A DNA stretch of 64,000 nt from an uncultured Draconibacterium sp. (GCF_963676815.1 NZ_OY781365.1:4002501-4066500), one strand, 5' to 3'. Counted from the first letter of the stretch, positions 42,968 to 50,519 are shown. Notes: generated by a model from the sequence alone, not told the origin. Program-made: numbers and translations.

Positions 42968-43581
42968 ATAGTGATATAATTAAAATTAAACCGGAATGGG
43001 AACACATTTACAAGAAGCACGACTCTAAAGTGAATGAAATTCAGCAAGTTGTAAATAATTTGATTGAGAATGGCCTTAAAGTAACTTTTGGCGATATTCA
43101 GAACTTAGTTAACAATGGAACAGCACTTTACGAGCAAGCAGAGCAAGCCGCGAAGTCGAACGCAAGTGTTTTCTCACTACCAGCGGCGAAAAGAAAGTTT
43201 ATTGAAGAAAACACATTGATCCTAAATGATCGAATCTCAGAAGCCAAGAAAGAGCTGATTAAAATTTTGGCATTGGAAGGTGTAAATACTTTATCCATCG
43301 AAGCCTTTGAATTAACAAAGGGAATTGTCAGTATTTCTGAAACGTGGATCGAAGCACTTAAAGAATCGCACACCATAAGAACCTCTGAGAGACGCGAAAG
43401 AGCGTTGGAATTGATGAGCAACTTTGAAGTAGCCGCAAATGAGTTAAACGAGTTTGTAAAAGAGAATAAGTATTTCGGAGCTGGCATATCAACCGCTAGT
43501 GATACACGGCGCTGTTTGATGTGGATAGGAGAGAGGGGCGAAATCAACCGGGATATTGACAACCTGGAATTTATCAATTAA
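42964..43581 (+). CDS. Hypothetical helical protein
   Basis: A 205-aa soluble, helix-rich protein, starting inside the end of the sigma-like gene (ATGA overlap). It ends RRCLMWIGERGEINRDIDNLEFIN. No family recognised. Coupling suggests it acts with the sigma-like protein or in the same step. Confidence 0.65.
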   Translation: MNSDIIKIKPEWEHIYKKHDSKVNEIQQVVNNLIENGLKVTFGDIQNLVNNGTALYEQAEQAAKSNASVFSLPAAKRKFIEENTLILNDRISEAKKELIKILALEGVNTLSIEAFELTKGIVSISETWIEALKESHTIRTSERRERALELMSNFEVAANELNEFVKENKYFGAGISTASDTRRCLMWIGERGEINRDIDNLEFIN

Positions 43582-43593
43582 AAAGCGACTAAG

Positions 43594-43854
43594 ATGAACG
43601 ACGCAAGAAAAAAGATCGAAGAGTTTAAATCAAATAATCGTTTTCCTGGAATGGGAATAGCTCAGCTTGACATAGAGCTACCTGATGGGTATGAGTCAAT
43701 GGATTATCATTCAAAAAATAAAACCTACGAGCAGGCACTTGACACAGCAATAGCCAAACATTTAAAGGTTGAATTGACCGATGAAAGTACTTGGATAGAA
43801 GAGCGAAATAAGTCAATGGCTGACGAATGGGCCAGGAGTTTACCAGATAAATAA
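43594..43854 (+). CDS. Small hypothetical protein
   Basis: An 86-aa acidic protein 12 bp after the previous gene in the same operon. It has no signal peptide, membrane helix or motif I recognise. Its reading frame is well formed and its codon use resembles its neighbours. Confidence 0.58.
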   Translation: MNDARKKIEEFKSNNRFPGMGIAQLDIELPDGYESMDYHSKNKTYEQALDTAIAKHLKVELTDESTWIEERNKSMADEWARSLPDK

Positions 43855-43901
43855 CCAGGGATTAATTTCTCTGGTTTTGAAAACAACAAAAAAATACAAA
43901 A

Positions 43902-44252
43902 ATGGGACTGAGAAAAGGACAGACAAATAATCCGAACGGTAGACCTAAAGGAAAGCCTAACAGGGTTACAACAGATATGAGGGACGTTTTACAAACTGTT
44001 CTGAATAAGGAAATGACCCCGATTAAGTTGTCAAACCTTTTAAAGAAGCTGGGGCCAAAAGATAGGATGCATGCGTTAACAAAGATGTTAGAGTTTTCGA
44101 TTCCAAAACTTCAAAGCATTTCCGTTCAGGCACAAATTGAAGCTGAATATGAGCAGCTTGAACGGTTGTTGCAAAGAGCCCCGGATGAAGCAATTGATAA
44201 GATATTTGACAGATTAGAAGCTTTAAAAAATGGACAGGAGAAAGAAGATTAA
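43902..44252 (+). CDS. DUF5681-type protein, possibly small terminase-like
   Basis: A 116-aa protein with the start MGLRKGQTNNPNGRPKGKPNRVT, the glycine/proline/arginine-rich DUF5681 form found in many phages near packaging genes. The helical part TDMRDVLQTVLNKEM and the C-terminal coiled region EAEYEQLERLLQRAPDEAIDKIFDRLEAL follow. A DNA-binding role in packaging or regulation is plausible from family context. No large terminase is present in this window. Its last 23 bp overlap the next gene. Confidence 0.65.
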   Translation: MGLRKGQTNNPNGRPKGKPNRVTTDMRDVLQTVLNKEMTPIKLSNLLKKLGPKDRMHALTKMLEFSIPKLQSISVQAQIEAEYEQLERLLQRAPDEAIDKIFDRLEALKNGQEKED

Positions 44253-44457
44253 CGCGATTTTAAGAGCCATAAAAGGGCAAGCTCAAATTGTTACCGATCC
44301 TTCAGAGGGATTTATTTTGATGCAACAAAATATTGCACTACGAAAATGTAAAAAGCCGATTATTACCTATGAGTTCGGCGGTGCTTTAAAGACAGCAATG
44401 GAAAGTTTGTTTAGGACCATAAAGGCAAAAAGAGATGAACCGAAAACAAAAGATTGA
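44230..44457 (+). CDS. Small basic protein, copy 1 of three tandem paralogues
   Basis: A 75-aa protein starting MDRRKKINAILRAIKGQAQIV. The N-terminal pattern M-x-R-x-x-K-I-x-x-I-L recurs in the next two overlapping ORFs. It overlaps the DUF5681 gene by 23 bp and copy 2 by 23 bp. No family is recognised; the short amphipathic helix at the start suggests binding to a common partner. Confidence 0.55.
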   Translation: MDRRKKINAILRAIKGQAQIVTDPSEGFILMQQNIALRKCKKPIITYEFGGALKTAMESLFRTIKAKRDEPKTKD

Positions 44458-44575
44458 CGCTATACTAAATCAGGTCCAAGGAGGTAAAAGAGGGAGTATA
44501 CCGGTCCTTTTGTGGATTAAGGATCCAAAAAAAGTAATGAGTAAGATAAAGCTTAAAACACGTGTCCCGGATTGA
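44435..44575 (+). CDS. Small basic protein, copy 2 of three tandem paralogues
   Basis: A 46-aa protein starting MNRKQKIDAILNQVQGGKRG, in a different frame from copy 1 and overlapping it by 23 bp. The first 12 residues match copies 1 and 3; the C-terminal part is short and unlike them, possibly truncated. It overlaps copy 3 by 14 bp. Confidence 0.5.
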   Translation: MNRKQKIDAILNQVQGGKRGSIPVLLWIKDPKKVMSKIKLKTRVPD

Positions 44576-44783
44576 TCGACAAAGGAAAATAGACCTCATC
44601 CTTAAAACGCTGAATAACGAGGCGCAAATAACAACCGGGGGAATTATCACATTTGAGCCGGTTGTTATAACTGATCACGGAAAGTATTTCTCCAGGGATG
44701 GGAAAGAGATCAAAGATTTTGCAGCGTATTGTCAGCATCTCACCACAGAGGCGGTTATTGTTTTGCCCGATAACGGCCGGTAG
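44562..44783 (+). CDS. Small basic protein, copy 3 of three tandem paralogues
   Basis: A 73-aa protein with a GTG start, overlapping copy 2 by 14 bp. It begins MSRIDRQRKIDLILKTLNNEAQITTGG; RQRKIDLIL aligns with RRKKINAIL of copy 1 and RKQKIDAIL of copy 2, and NEAQIT with GQAQIV of copy 1. It ends the rightward operon, and the convergent XRE gene begins 8 bp away. Confidence 0.52.
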   Translation: MSRIDRQRKIDLILKTLNNEAQITTGGIITFEPVVITDHGKYFSRDGKEIKDFAAYCQHLTTEAVIVLPDNGR

Positions 44784-44791
44784 ATCAAATC

Positions 44792-45037
44792 CTATTTTTC
44801 ACCTACAGTTAGCCTGGTTCCACAATTCGGACAGGTGAATTCATTTGATTGTGGTTGCTCGAAAAGATCAGTCACAGGAACAGCAAGTGCAGCTGCAATC
44901 TTTTCCAGGACCTCAACGCTTGGATTTCCGTTAATGTGCTTACTAAGGCCAACCCGGTTGATTCCCATAATCTCCGAGACGTCCTTAATCGATAGTCCTT
45001 TTTCCTTTATGATTTCTTTGATCCGTAGGCTGCTCAT
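44792..45037 (-). CDS. XRE-family repressor with a C-terminal CxxC
   Basis: An 81-aa DNA-binding protein. The HTH is residues 6-55: IKEIIKEKGLSIKDVSEIMGINRVGLSKHINGNPSVEVLEKIAAAL, a good Cro/C1 match. The tail CPNCGTRL is half of a zinc ribbon, so a dimer could share a zinc. It is divergent from the small genes starting at 45195 and convergent with the late-type operon. It is one of two candidate element repressors, the other being the ImmA-type protein at 49395. Confidence 0.85.
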   Translation of the reverse strand: MSSLRIKEIIKEKGLSIKDVSEIMGINRVGLSKHINGNPSVEVLEKIAAALAVPVTDLFEQPQSNEFTCPNCGTRLTVGEK

Positions 45038-45139
45038 AAATTCAGTGATTTTTAAATATGCTTTAAAGATATGTAAATTCTATGACGTAATACAATCGTG
45101 CTACGAAAAAATATAAAACGAAGTGCAAAAAGTTACTTT

Positions 45140-45175
45140 TATATTTGGAAATGTATATTTATCGCACTACATTTG
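45140..45175 (+). promoter_or_regulatory. Two -7-like boxes in the divergent region
   Basis: TATATTTG (45140-45147) and TACATTTG (45168-45175) both fit TAnnTTTG and lie before the 60-aa gene at 45195, opposite the XRE repressor gene. Only one may be used. Confidence 0.38.
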
Positions 45176-45194
45176 ACAAGAAAATGTAATCAAA

Positions 45195-45377
45195 ATGGAT
45201 ATCACCGAAAGAACAGCCAGAAAATTGAGACAGGATTTAATCAGAAGATCTGGCACCCAAGAGTACTTATCAAGCTTCGAAGATTACCTGATGGACCAGG
45301 AGCAGCTCAGCAAAGCCGAAAGGTTTGAGATTTACTACGAGGCCAGGCGCGGTGTTATCGATGAATTTGGAGAATAA
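45195..45377 (+). CDS. Small hypothetical protein
   Basis: A 60-aa helical, charged protein (MDITERTARKLRQDLIRR start). It is first in a rightward run of small early-type genes opposite the XRE repressor, a usual place for phage regulators or anti-host proteins. No family recognised. Confidence 0.5.
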   Translation: MDITERTARKLRQDLIRRSGTQEYLSSFEDYLMDQEQLSKAERFEIYYEARRGVIDEFGE

Positions 45378-45408
45378 AACACAGTAAGAATACGTAAAAA
45401 TTAATGTT

Positions 45409-45729
45409 ATGAGTGGAAATAAAAGTGAAGCTATTGTTCGAAAATTGAGACCGGTTATCAATGGTGATAAATTGGTGCTTGTAGGTGGGAGAGAGTTTGA
45501 TTTGAATGTGATCGAAGATTTGTTGGAATGGTCTGAAACAATCCGTAATTCAATCGATAAGGTTTCATTGTGCTCAAATCAATTTGCCTCTTATGCTCTT
45601 TTTAATTCGGACAAGATTAATGTTGAAGATTCAGGATTTGTATTTCCAAATCAGGAAGATCTTTATTGGACTAATTTCCTACTTGAAAAATTAGCACGAT
45701 TATCATGGGACAAAGACTTGGCCAAATAA
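45409..45729 (+). CDS. Small hypothetical protein
   Basis: A 106-aa soluble protein, 31 bp after the previous gene. It starts MSGNKSEAIVRKLRPVINGDKLVLVGGREFDL. No recognised domain. Its last 25 bp overlap the next small gene in another frame. Confidence 0.52.
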   Translation: MSGNKSEAIVRKLRPVINGDKLVLVGGREFDLNVIEDLLEWSETIRNSIDKVSLCSNQFASYALFNSDKINVEDSGFVFPNQEDLYWTNFLLEKLARLSWDKDLAK

Positions 45730-45884
45730 ATCCTACTTTACTCTCAGCCGGTGAGCAGGTATTCCTTTCCCGTATTACGGAGAAGCAGGGTAGAGGTGAG
45801 GAGCTAACAATCTCAGAAAGGCAGTTTATTACTGATATGGAGGCCCGATCAATGAAAACCACTAAAGTTATTTGTTATGTGTAG
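45705..45884 (+). CDS. Small hypothetical protein, overlapping genes on both sides
   Basis: A 59-aa ORF starting MGQRLGQINPTLLSAGEQVF inside the end of the previous gene and ending 8 bp into the next. The tight nesting of three small ORFs in different frames is typical of phage early regions. No function can be given. Confidence 0.42.
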   Translation: MGQRLGQINPTLLSAGEQVFLSRITEKQGRGEELTISERQFITDMEARSMKTTKVICYV

Positions 45885-46056
45885 TCGTTGTAAAGAACTT
45901 GAAGAAACGATCAGGTTAAATGAATTCATTATTGAGAATCAGTTTACTATTATTGAATCTCAGGAGCAAAGTATCGAAACACTGCATGGCCTAATAAATG
46001 ATTATAACCAACCTCTACAAAAGAGTCATGCCCCTCATTTGAGAATTGTACGTTAA
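45877..46056 (+). CDS. Small hypothetical protein with N-terminal CxxC
   Basis: A 59-aa ORF starting MCSRCKELEETIRLNEFIIEN, mostly a single coiled-coil helix after a CxxC pair. It overlaps the previous ORF by 8 bp and is followed by a terminator at 46105. Confidence 0.42.
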   Translation: MCSRCKELEETIRLNEFIIENQFTIIESQEQSIETLHGLINDYNQPLQKSHAPHLRIVR

Positions 46057-46104
46057 AATGTAACTTAGTACTTTGAAATATTTTCAACTCGCTTATCTCG
46101 AGTT

Positions 46105-46132
46105 AAGCCTTCCAGAAATGGAGGGCTTTTTT
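46105..46132 (+). terminator. Rho-independent terminator of the small-gene run
   Basis: AAGCCTTCCA and TGGAGGGCTT pair around GAAA, followed by TTTTTT. Confidence 0.75.
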
Positions 46133-46192
46133 GTAATACTATAATTTCGATTCATGCTCCTTTTTTCATAGTTTTGAAAGAAAACAAAACCA

Positions 46193-46621
46193 ATGGAAGC
46201 AAAAGAATTAAGAATTGGGAACCTAGTAATTGAGAGCAATACAAAAACGCTATTGATGGTTGAAGGCATCCTTGAGTCAAATAATAAAGAATACAAAATC
46301 AGTACGTCAACAATCGAAGGTATTGTTGGAAGAAAAGGGAGCCTTCCGGTTTCTGCTCTTTCTGGTATAAAACTTGCCGAAGATTGGTTCAATAAATATG
46401 GGATTGAAGAAACAAATGGCCCAATTAATAGCAACGATCATTTTAGGACTTCAGAGACAAAATATTATAATTTTAAAGATGCTTGGATGGTTATTAGGGT
46501 AAATATCGATTCTATTTGGCTTTGTTTTGATTTTGAATTTGCAATTAAGCAGGTATGTAAGTTGGAATATGTCCATGAACTACAAAATTTATACTTTTCA
46601 ATAACAGGCGAAGAGCTATAG
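46193..46621 (+). CDS. Phage-associated hypothetical protein
   Basis: A 142-aa protein starting MEAKELRIGNLV and ending YVHELQNLYFSITGEEL. These two ends recur in hypothetical proteins common in Bacteroidota phages and prophages, which I recognise by pattern only. It has its own terminator (46643-46678). Function unknown. Confidence 0.65.
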   Translation: MEAKELRIGNLVIESNTKTLLMVEGILESNNKEYKISTSTIEGIVGRKGSLPVSALSGIKLAEDWFNKYGIEETNGPINSNDHFRTSETKYYNFKDAWMVIRVNIDSIWLCFDFEFAIKQVCKLEYVHELQNLYFSITGEEL

Positions 46622-46642
46622 ATTATGCTCATTTCAAAAGTC

Positions 46643-46678
46643 AAAAAGACAGAATTCATATTTAGATTCTGTCTTTTT
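46643..46678 (+). terminator. Rho-independent terminator
   Basis: AAAAAGACAGAAT (46643-46655) pairs perfectly with ATTCTGTCTTTTT (46666-46678). Confidence 0.85.
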
Positions 46679-46856
46679 GTATAAATTCGGCAATAAGGCT
46701 AATTCTTGAGTGTTGATTATCAGTTGTTTGAGTTTGTGCTTAACACAATGTTGTTTATAGGACTAAGGTTGGTTTTGTAAAGTTTGCGGACAAAAGTTTG
46801 TTTTTGCTTATTGGGATTCTTACCTTAATACCTCCAAAAACATTAACCTTGTACTA

Positions 46857-47333
46857 ATGAAAAAATTAATCTACCTGATCATTGCTATTTTCATATTCTC
46901 ATGCTCGGATGATGAGGCATCGAAAGAACCAGGAAGCATTGAGGTTACTATTTCCTATTACTATAATAATTTTATCGGCTATCGCAATGATGTCGGCGCA
47001 AAAGTGTTTGTTTATGATTCTGATTTAAGTAACCAAATACACCGTGATTCGATGAATGTGGTTTTTGCCAGGCTTGGGATATTGGTTGATAAAGACGGTG
47101 AAATCATTGGTGGTGATTTTGAAACACCTAGTTTGTATGAAGAAGAGGCCAATGCAGATGGTGTAGCTTTTATTTCTGACGTTAAGCCTGGGGATTATTT
47201 TATAATGGTAGCCTCAGAAGGCAGATGGACTTACAGTGTAAAAGAGATTGAGGTATTACCGGGAGAGAACTTGATTCTCACAAAGAATTTTGGTTATCTT
47301 AATGAGTTTCTGCCACGGGGTGAATCTTGGTAA
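46857..47333 (+). CDS. Cargo lipoprotein
   Basis: A 158-aa lipoprotein: signal peptide LIYLIIAIFIFSC with Cys near residue 16, then acidic SDDE. The rest has beta-sandwich-like strands (GSIEVTISYYYNN, VGAKVFVYDSD, GVAFISDVKPGDYFIMV), like a carboxypeptidase-regulatory or SusE-type fold. It has its own leader and terminator, as a moron gene does. A surface lipoprotein in a prophage often blocks superinfection, but that is inference. Confidence 0.7.
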   Translation: MKKLIYLIIAIFIFSCSDDEASKEPGSIEVTISYYYNNFIGYRNDVGAKVFVYDSDLSNQIHRDSMNVVFARLGILVDKDGEIIGGDFETPSLYEEEANADGVAFISDVKPGDYFIMVASEGRWTYSVKEIEVLPGENLILTKNFGYLNEFLPRGESW

Positions 47334-47388
47334 AACACAATAAAAATATTGGTCCTATTGGACTTTGTGAAGGAGGAATATCACGAGG

Positions 47389-47414
47389 AAAGGTCAGTCG
47401 GTTGGCTGGCCTTT
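47389..47414 (+). terminator. Terminator after the cargo lipoprotein
   Basis: AAAGGTCAG (47389-47397) pairs with CTGGCCTTT (47406-47414) with one G-U pair, followed by T. Confidence 0.65.
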
Positions 47415-47488
47415 TACAACTACCTACTAGTAGCTGCCTTTCTATTATATGATTGAATAATAACAACAATAATTTTAAACCAATAATT

Positions 47489-47716
47489 ATGAGAGAAATG
47501 ATCGGTATTTTTATGGAAGATCGAATAGAAGGAATGCGGCCTTTAACTGTCCTTAAAAAGATAGCAGACGTATCTTTGGATGATCTTCAGGCATATGAAG
47601 GAATGACGGAGGATGAGAAGATTGAGGCCTTTATAAAAGAGAATCAAATGATAATTAAAAACACTAAGTGTAAGATTGTCAAGTATAAAGAGTATGTTAA
47701 AACCAATTACAATTAA
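47489..47716 (+). CDS. Small hypothetical protein
   Basis: A 75-aa acidic helical protein starting MREMIGIFMEDRIEG. The frame is open from a TTG at 47453, but those 12 codons are Asn-rich and poor coding, so I take ATG 47489. Followed 19 bp later by the next gene. No family recognised. Confidence 0.48.
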   Translation: MREMIGIFMEDRIEGMRPLTVLKKIADVSLDDLQAYEGMTEDEKIEAFIKENQMIIKNTKCKIVKYKEYVKTNYN

Positions 47717-47735
47717 TTATAATAACTACAAAATT

Positions 47736-48110
47736 ATGCTTTCAGATTTTTTTAGAATTAACCTACCGTACGGATTGGCTAGAAATAAGAATGGAGAATG
47801 GATGGCTTTTAATCGAGAGTATATGCCCTTAGGATTTAATAGTAAGGATCACAGAACTGATTTTTTTCCAGAAAAGGAAATTCAAGGATCTCCAATTTAT
47901 ACGCGTTACAGAGGTTTAACAGAGAAGGTGCTTTTAAGTATTGCTGCAAGGGATGGCGAATCTGTAAGAAGAGATGAAAAAGGAGAGATATATGAAGTTT
48001 GGTTGTATCATGATGGAACAAATCCTATGAATCAATCCAGCAAGTCAAATCCATATTGGAAAGAGTATTGGGCCAAACTGGAAATCCTCTCAAAATTGCA
48101 AAGAAAATAA
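47736..48110 (+). CDS. Hypothetical protein
   Basis: A 124-aa protein beginning MLSDFFRINLPYGLARNKNGEWMAFNREYMPLGF. It looks globular with mixed helix and strand and is rich in Arg, Lys and Tyr. Similar N-terminal NLPYGL/NEWMAFNREY segments occur in phage proteins of Bacteroidota by my recollection; treat that as weak. A terminator follows. Confidence 0.55.
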   Translation: MLSDFFRINLPYGLARNKNGEWMAFNREYMPLGFNSKDHRTDFFPEKEIQGSPIYTRYRGLTEKVLLSIAARDGESVRRDEKGEIYEVWLYHDGTNPMNQSSKSNPYWKEYWAKLEILSKLQRK

Positions 48111-48129
48111 TAGGGGATGATATATTAAG

Positions 48130-48154
48130 AAGCCTGGTAATTAATGCCGGGCTT
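48130..48154 (+). terminator. Terminator-like hairpin
   Basis: AAGCCTGG and CCGGGCTT pair (one G-T pair) around a 9-nt loop, 20 bp after the preceding stop. Confidence 0.55.
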
Positions 48155-48159
48155 TGTTA

Positions 48160-48215
48160 TATCTTTGTATGTGGTTACGAAAAAAGAAACACCCCTGGTT
48201 CAGCAGGGATGTTTT
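48160..48215 (+). ncRNA. Candidate small RNA (promoter box plus terminator)
   Basis: A -7 box TATCTTTG (48160-48167) is followed about 20 bp later by a hairpin AAACACCCCTG (48187-48197) and CAGGGATGTTT (48204-48214) with one mismatch and a T-run. The span between would give a transcript of about 40 nt and has no ORF. This is a structural guess only. Confidence 0.22.
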
Positions 48216-48324
48216 CTCACCTAACTAAATTAGGATCTTCTATGAAAAAACTGAATACAAGACCTTTGTACTTGTATTTATTCGTTATACGAGCAAATTA
48301 GTAGGATTGTTTTAAATTGTCGTT

Positions 48325-48571
48325 ATGATCTTCCACGGCGGCCAGAACATATTAAAAGCGATCCAGATTGAAACCGATTCCAAGGTGAATAAAGGTTTAA
48401 CCTCAACATATAATCATTCATGAGGATGACGTGCCGGCGCTGGTTCGGGAGATGGTTGCAGCTGGCATGATGCCGAAAGGCGGCCTGACGGAAAAGATTG
48501 TGATAGGCAGCTCTCACGTGATCCGGACTCGGGATATTAGACAGGGGAGTGTTGCTGTTATGGAGAGTTAA
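48325..48571 (+). pseudogene. Frameshifted ORF remnant
   Basis: An ATG ORF from 48325 (MIFHGGQNILKAIQIETDSK) stops near 48421, and a second frame continues without a gap as HEDDVPALVREMVAAGMMPK to a stop at 48571. The stretch is visibly richer in G and C than its surroundings. It looks like one decayed gene with a frameshift. I cannot name its family. Confidence 0.35.
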
Positions 48572-48677
48572 TTTATATCCAAATACAATATTTTGACAAA
48601 ATTATATACAATTAATCTAAAAATTTATATATTTGTATTTGAAAAAATACTTCTGTTGGAGCAGAAGCATTTTGAAT

Positions 48678-48691
48678 AATCGGTTGTAGCC
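48678..48691 (+). promoter_or_regulatory. Left copy of a 14-bp inverted operator
   Basis: AATCGGTTGTAGCC here is the exact complement of GGCTACAACCGATT at 49340-49353, on the far side of the 206-aa gene. This copy also forms a small hairpin (ATCGG and CCGAT around TTGTAG). A -7 box TATATTTG lies at 48628-48635. Confidence 0.45.
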
Positions 48692-48707
48692 GATAAAAAT
48701 AAATTGA

Positions 48708-49328
48708 ATGGAACAAAGTAAAGAAAAAAAAATTAAAAAGTCAATGGTCAAGAGACGATTAGCAACTGAAAAAGGTTGTTTACTTGATCTGAAAAAGGAG
48801 CTTCCGATGTTTTTTAGAGCATTTGAGGAAGCATGTGCTAACTACAATAGGGAAATAGTTCAGACTCTCCCTGAGGCTAGATGTAGAGGTTTTGAAGCCT
48901 CATTATTTAATTCGAAGTTAATTCAAAGTATACAGAAGTATTTCCCCGAGAATTGGAAATATGGGAAATACAAGAGATTTATTCTCAATGCAAAAGGGTA
49001 TTTGGTTCTGTTTAAAAAGCTAAGTAGTAAAGGAATGCCCATGAATGTTAGGACCAAAATAGTTGAATCGATTAATTCTCAATTGATGTCATCATTGTTC
49101 GATGGACATGGTTATGTTGAGGATCCGATCTTATATTTCGGCTACAAAAAAGACAGGCTTGGTAATCTTGTTCATCCTCAGCTTGTTTATGTGGATGAAA
49201 ATCAGATAAAATGGGCAATAACGGAGCATGAAGTGAGTAATTATAGCGAAGTTGCAATAGAAAAATCAGCTGAAACTAAGGCTGCTCCAAAATTGCGGAT
49301 TTCAAAGAAAAAAGCTGTAAATGAATAA
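48708..49328 (+). CDS. Hypothetical protein paired with the XRE-ImmA gene
   Basis: A 206-aa basic protein. It is helical at the start (lysine-rich MEQSKEKKIKKSMVKRR) and globular in the middle, with KYFPENWKYGKYKRFILNAKGYLVLFKKLS and YFGYKKDRLGNLVHPQLVYVD. A lysine/alanine tail closes it. I recognise no family. It is bracketed by an exact 14-bp inverted repeat and followed by the metalloprotease-regulator gene, so the two likely form one switch or stress module. Confidence 0.65.
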   Translation: MEQSKEKKIKKSMVKRRLATEKGCLLDLKKELPMFFRAFEEACANYNREIVQTLPEARCRGFEASLFNSKLIQSIQKYFPENWKYGKYKRFILNAKGYLVLFKKLSSKGMPMNVRTKIVESINSQLMSSLFDGHGYVEDPILYFGYKKDRLGNLVHPQLVYVDENQIKWAITEHEVSNYSEVAIEKSAETKAAPKLRISKKKAVNE

Positions 49329-49339
49329 TTAGAAATCAA

Positions 49340-49353
49340 GGCTACAACCGATT
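49340..49353 (+). promoter_or_regulatory. Right copy of a 14-bp inverted operator
   Basis: GGCTACAACCGATT lies 42 bp before the GTG of the XRE-ImmA gene and is the exact complement of 48678-48691. It is a likely binding site for that regulator. Confidence 0.45.
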
Positions 49354-49394
49354 TTATTTACAGTTCGTATTTATAACATGAAAAAACTATCACC

Positions 49395-50468
49395 GTGGAA
49401 ATTAATTTTAAGCAACTAACGTTTGCGAGAGAATATCGTGGATATTCTCAAACAGAACTTGCGAAGTCGGTATATGGTTTATCCCAATCCAATCTTTCCA
49501 AGTTTGAAAAAGGCATAAGTATTCTTTCCGATGATCTATTAGGTAGAATAATCAGCTTTCTTGAGTTTCCTATAGGTTTTTTCAATAAAAGCATTTATAA
49601 TGCTGTAGAAAATCCTCATTATAGGAAAAGATCAACCATAACAAAAAAGGTTGCAACTGACATTGACTCACGTATTAAATTAATTGGCTACATAATTGAT
49701 CAAATGACAGAGTCAATTGAATGGCCAGAATTTGATCTGGATACTTTGGACGTCGAAGATGGTTATTCTGTAGCGAATATTGCCCGGCATACTCGAAGAT
49801 CATTGGGATTGAAACCAAGTGAGCCGGTAAGGGACATTTGTAGTCTGTTGGAGAGACATGGGATATTGATTGTCGAGCTTGATAATGTGACTGAAAAATT
49901 TGATGGCGCTTCCATAAGAACAGATGGAGGGACGCCTGTTATGATTATCAATAAGAGATTTTCAAATGATCGTAAACGATTTACAATTGCGCACGAACTT
50001 GGGCACATGATCATGCATGTTTTGGGGGGATTCCCAATTCCAGATTATAGAGATCACAAAGAAAGAGAAAGTGAAGCTGATCGATTCGCTTCTGAATTTT
50101 TGATGCCTGGAGATGAAATTAGAAGGTCATTATACGGGCTTAAGTTGTCTTCCTTGGCTGAGTTGAAAAGATTTTGGCTGACTTCGATGGCTTCAATATT
50201 GAGGCGAGCGTATGACTTGGGGTGTATTGATAAGCAAAGGTATACTTATTTGAATATTGAAATGAGCAGGTTAGGCTTGAAAAAGAATGAGAGAACAACT
50301 GTGTATATTGATACACCAACCCTGTTTGTTGAAGGCTGCAAAATGCATAAAAATGATTTGGAGTATTCAATTGAGGAGCTTTCACGCGCTTTTTGTTTAC
50401 CTGTTGATGTATTGCAGGAATTTTGGAGAACCGATGATTTCAAAGGGAAACTGAGAATTTTAAAATAA
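49395..50468 (+). CDS. XRE-ImmA/IrrE metalloprotease regulator
   Basis: A 357-aa protein with an XRE helix-turn-helix (residues 1-60, LTFAREYRGYSQTELAKSVYGLSQSNLSKFEKG) and an ImmA/IrrE-type zinc peptidase domain. HELGH is at 200-204, and the third ligand Glu is in ESEADRFASEFLMP about 24 residues later. Such fusions cleave repressors or sense damage; in ICEBs1, ImmA removes the ImmR repressor. Start is GTG 49395. A 13-codon ORF at 49378-49419 overlaps the start in another frame and could act as a leader. It may control lysogeny of the element. Confidence 0.88.
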   Translation: MEINFKQLTFAREYRGYSQTELAKSVYGLSQSNLSKFEKGISILSDDLLGRIISFLEFPIGFFNKSIYNAVENPHYRKRSTITKKVATDIDSRIKLIGYIIDQMTESIEWPEFDLDTLDVEDGYSVANIARHTRRSLGLKPSEPVRDICSLLERHGILIVELDNVTEKFDGASIRTDGGTPVMIINKRFSNDRKRFTIAHELGHMIMHVLGGFPIPDYRDHKERESEADRFASEFLMPGDEIRRSLYGLKLSSLAELKRFWLTSMASILRRAYDLGCIDKQRYTYLNIEMSRLGLKKNERTTVYIDTPTLFVEGCKMHKNDLEYSIEELSRAFCLPVDVLQEFWRTDDFKGKLRILK

Positions 50469-50490
50469 AAGTGATACATTTAAATCAAAG

Positions 50491-50517
50491 GCCGGACTAA
50501 AATCCGGCTTTTTTTAT
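50491..50517 (+). terminator. Terminator after the XRE-ImmA gene
   Basis: GCCGGA and TCCGGC pair around a 6-nt loop, followed by TTTTTTTT. Confidence 0.82.
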
Positions 50518-50519
50518 GT

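Noticed and set aside
43902..44252. Calling the DUF5681 gene a definite small terminase subunit
   Set aside because: No large terminase is near, and DUF5681 proteins are found outside packaging loci.
48056..48301. 81-aa ORF after the gene ending at 48110
   Set aside because: It runs through two terminator-like hairpins and starts inside another gene; the sequence is not protein-like.
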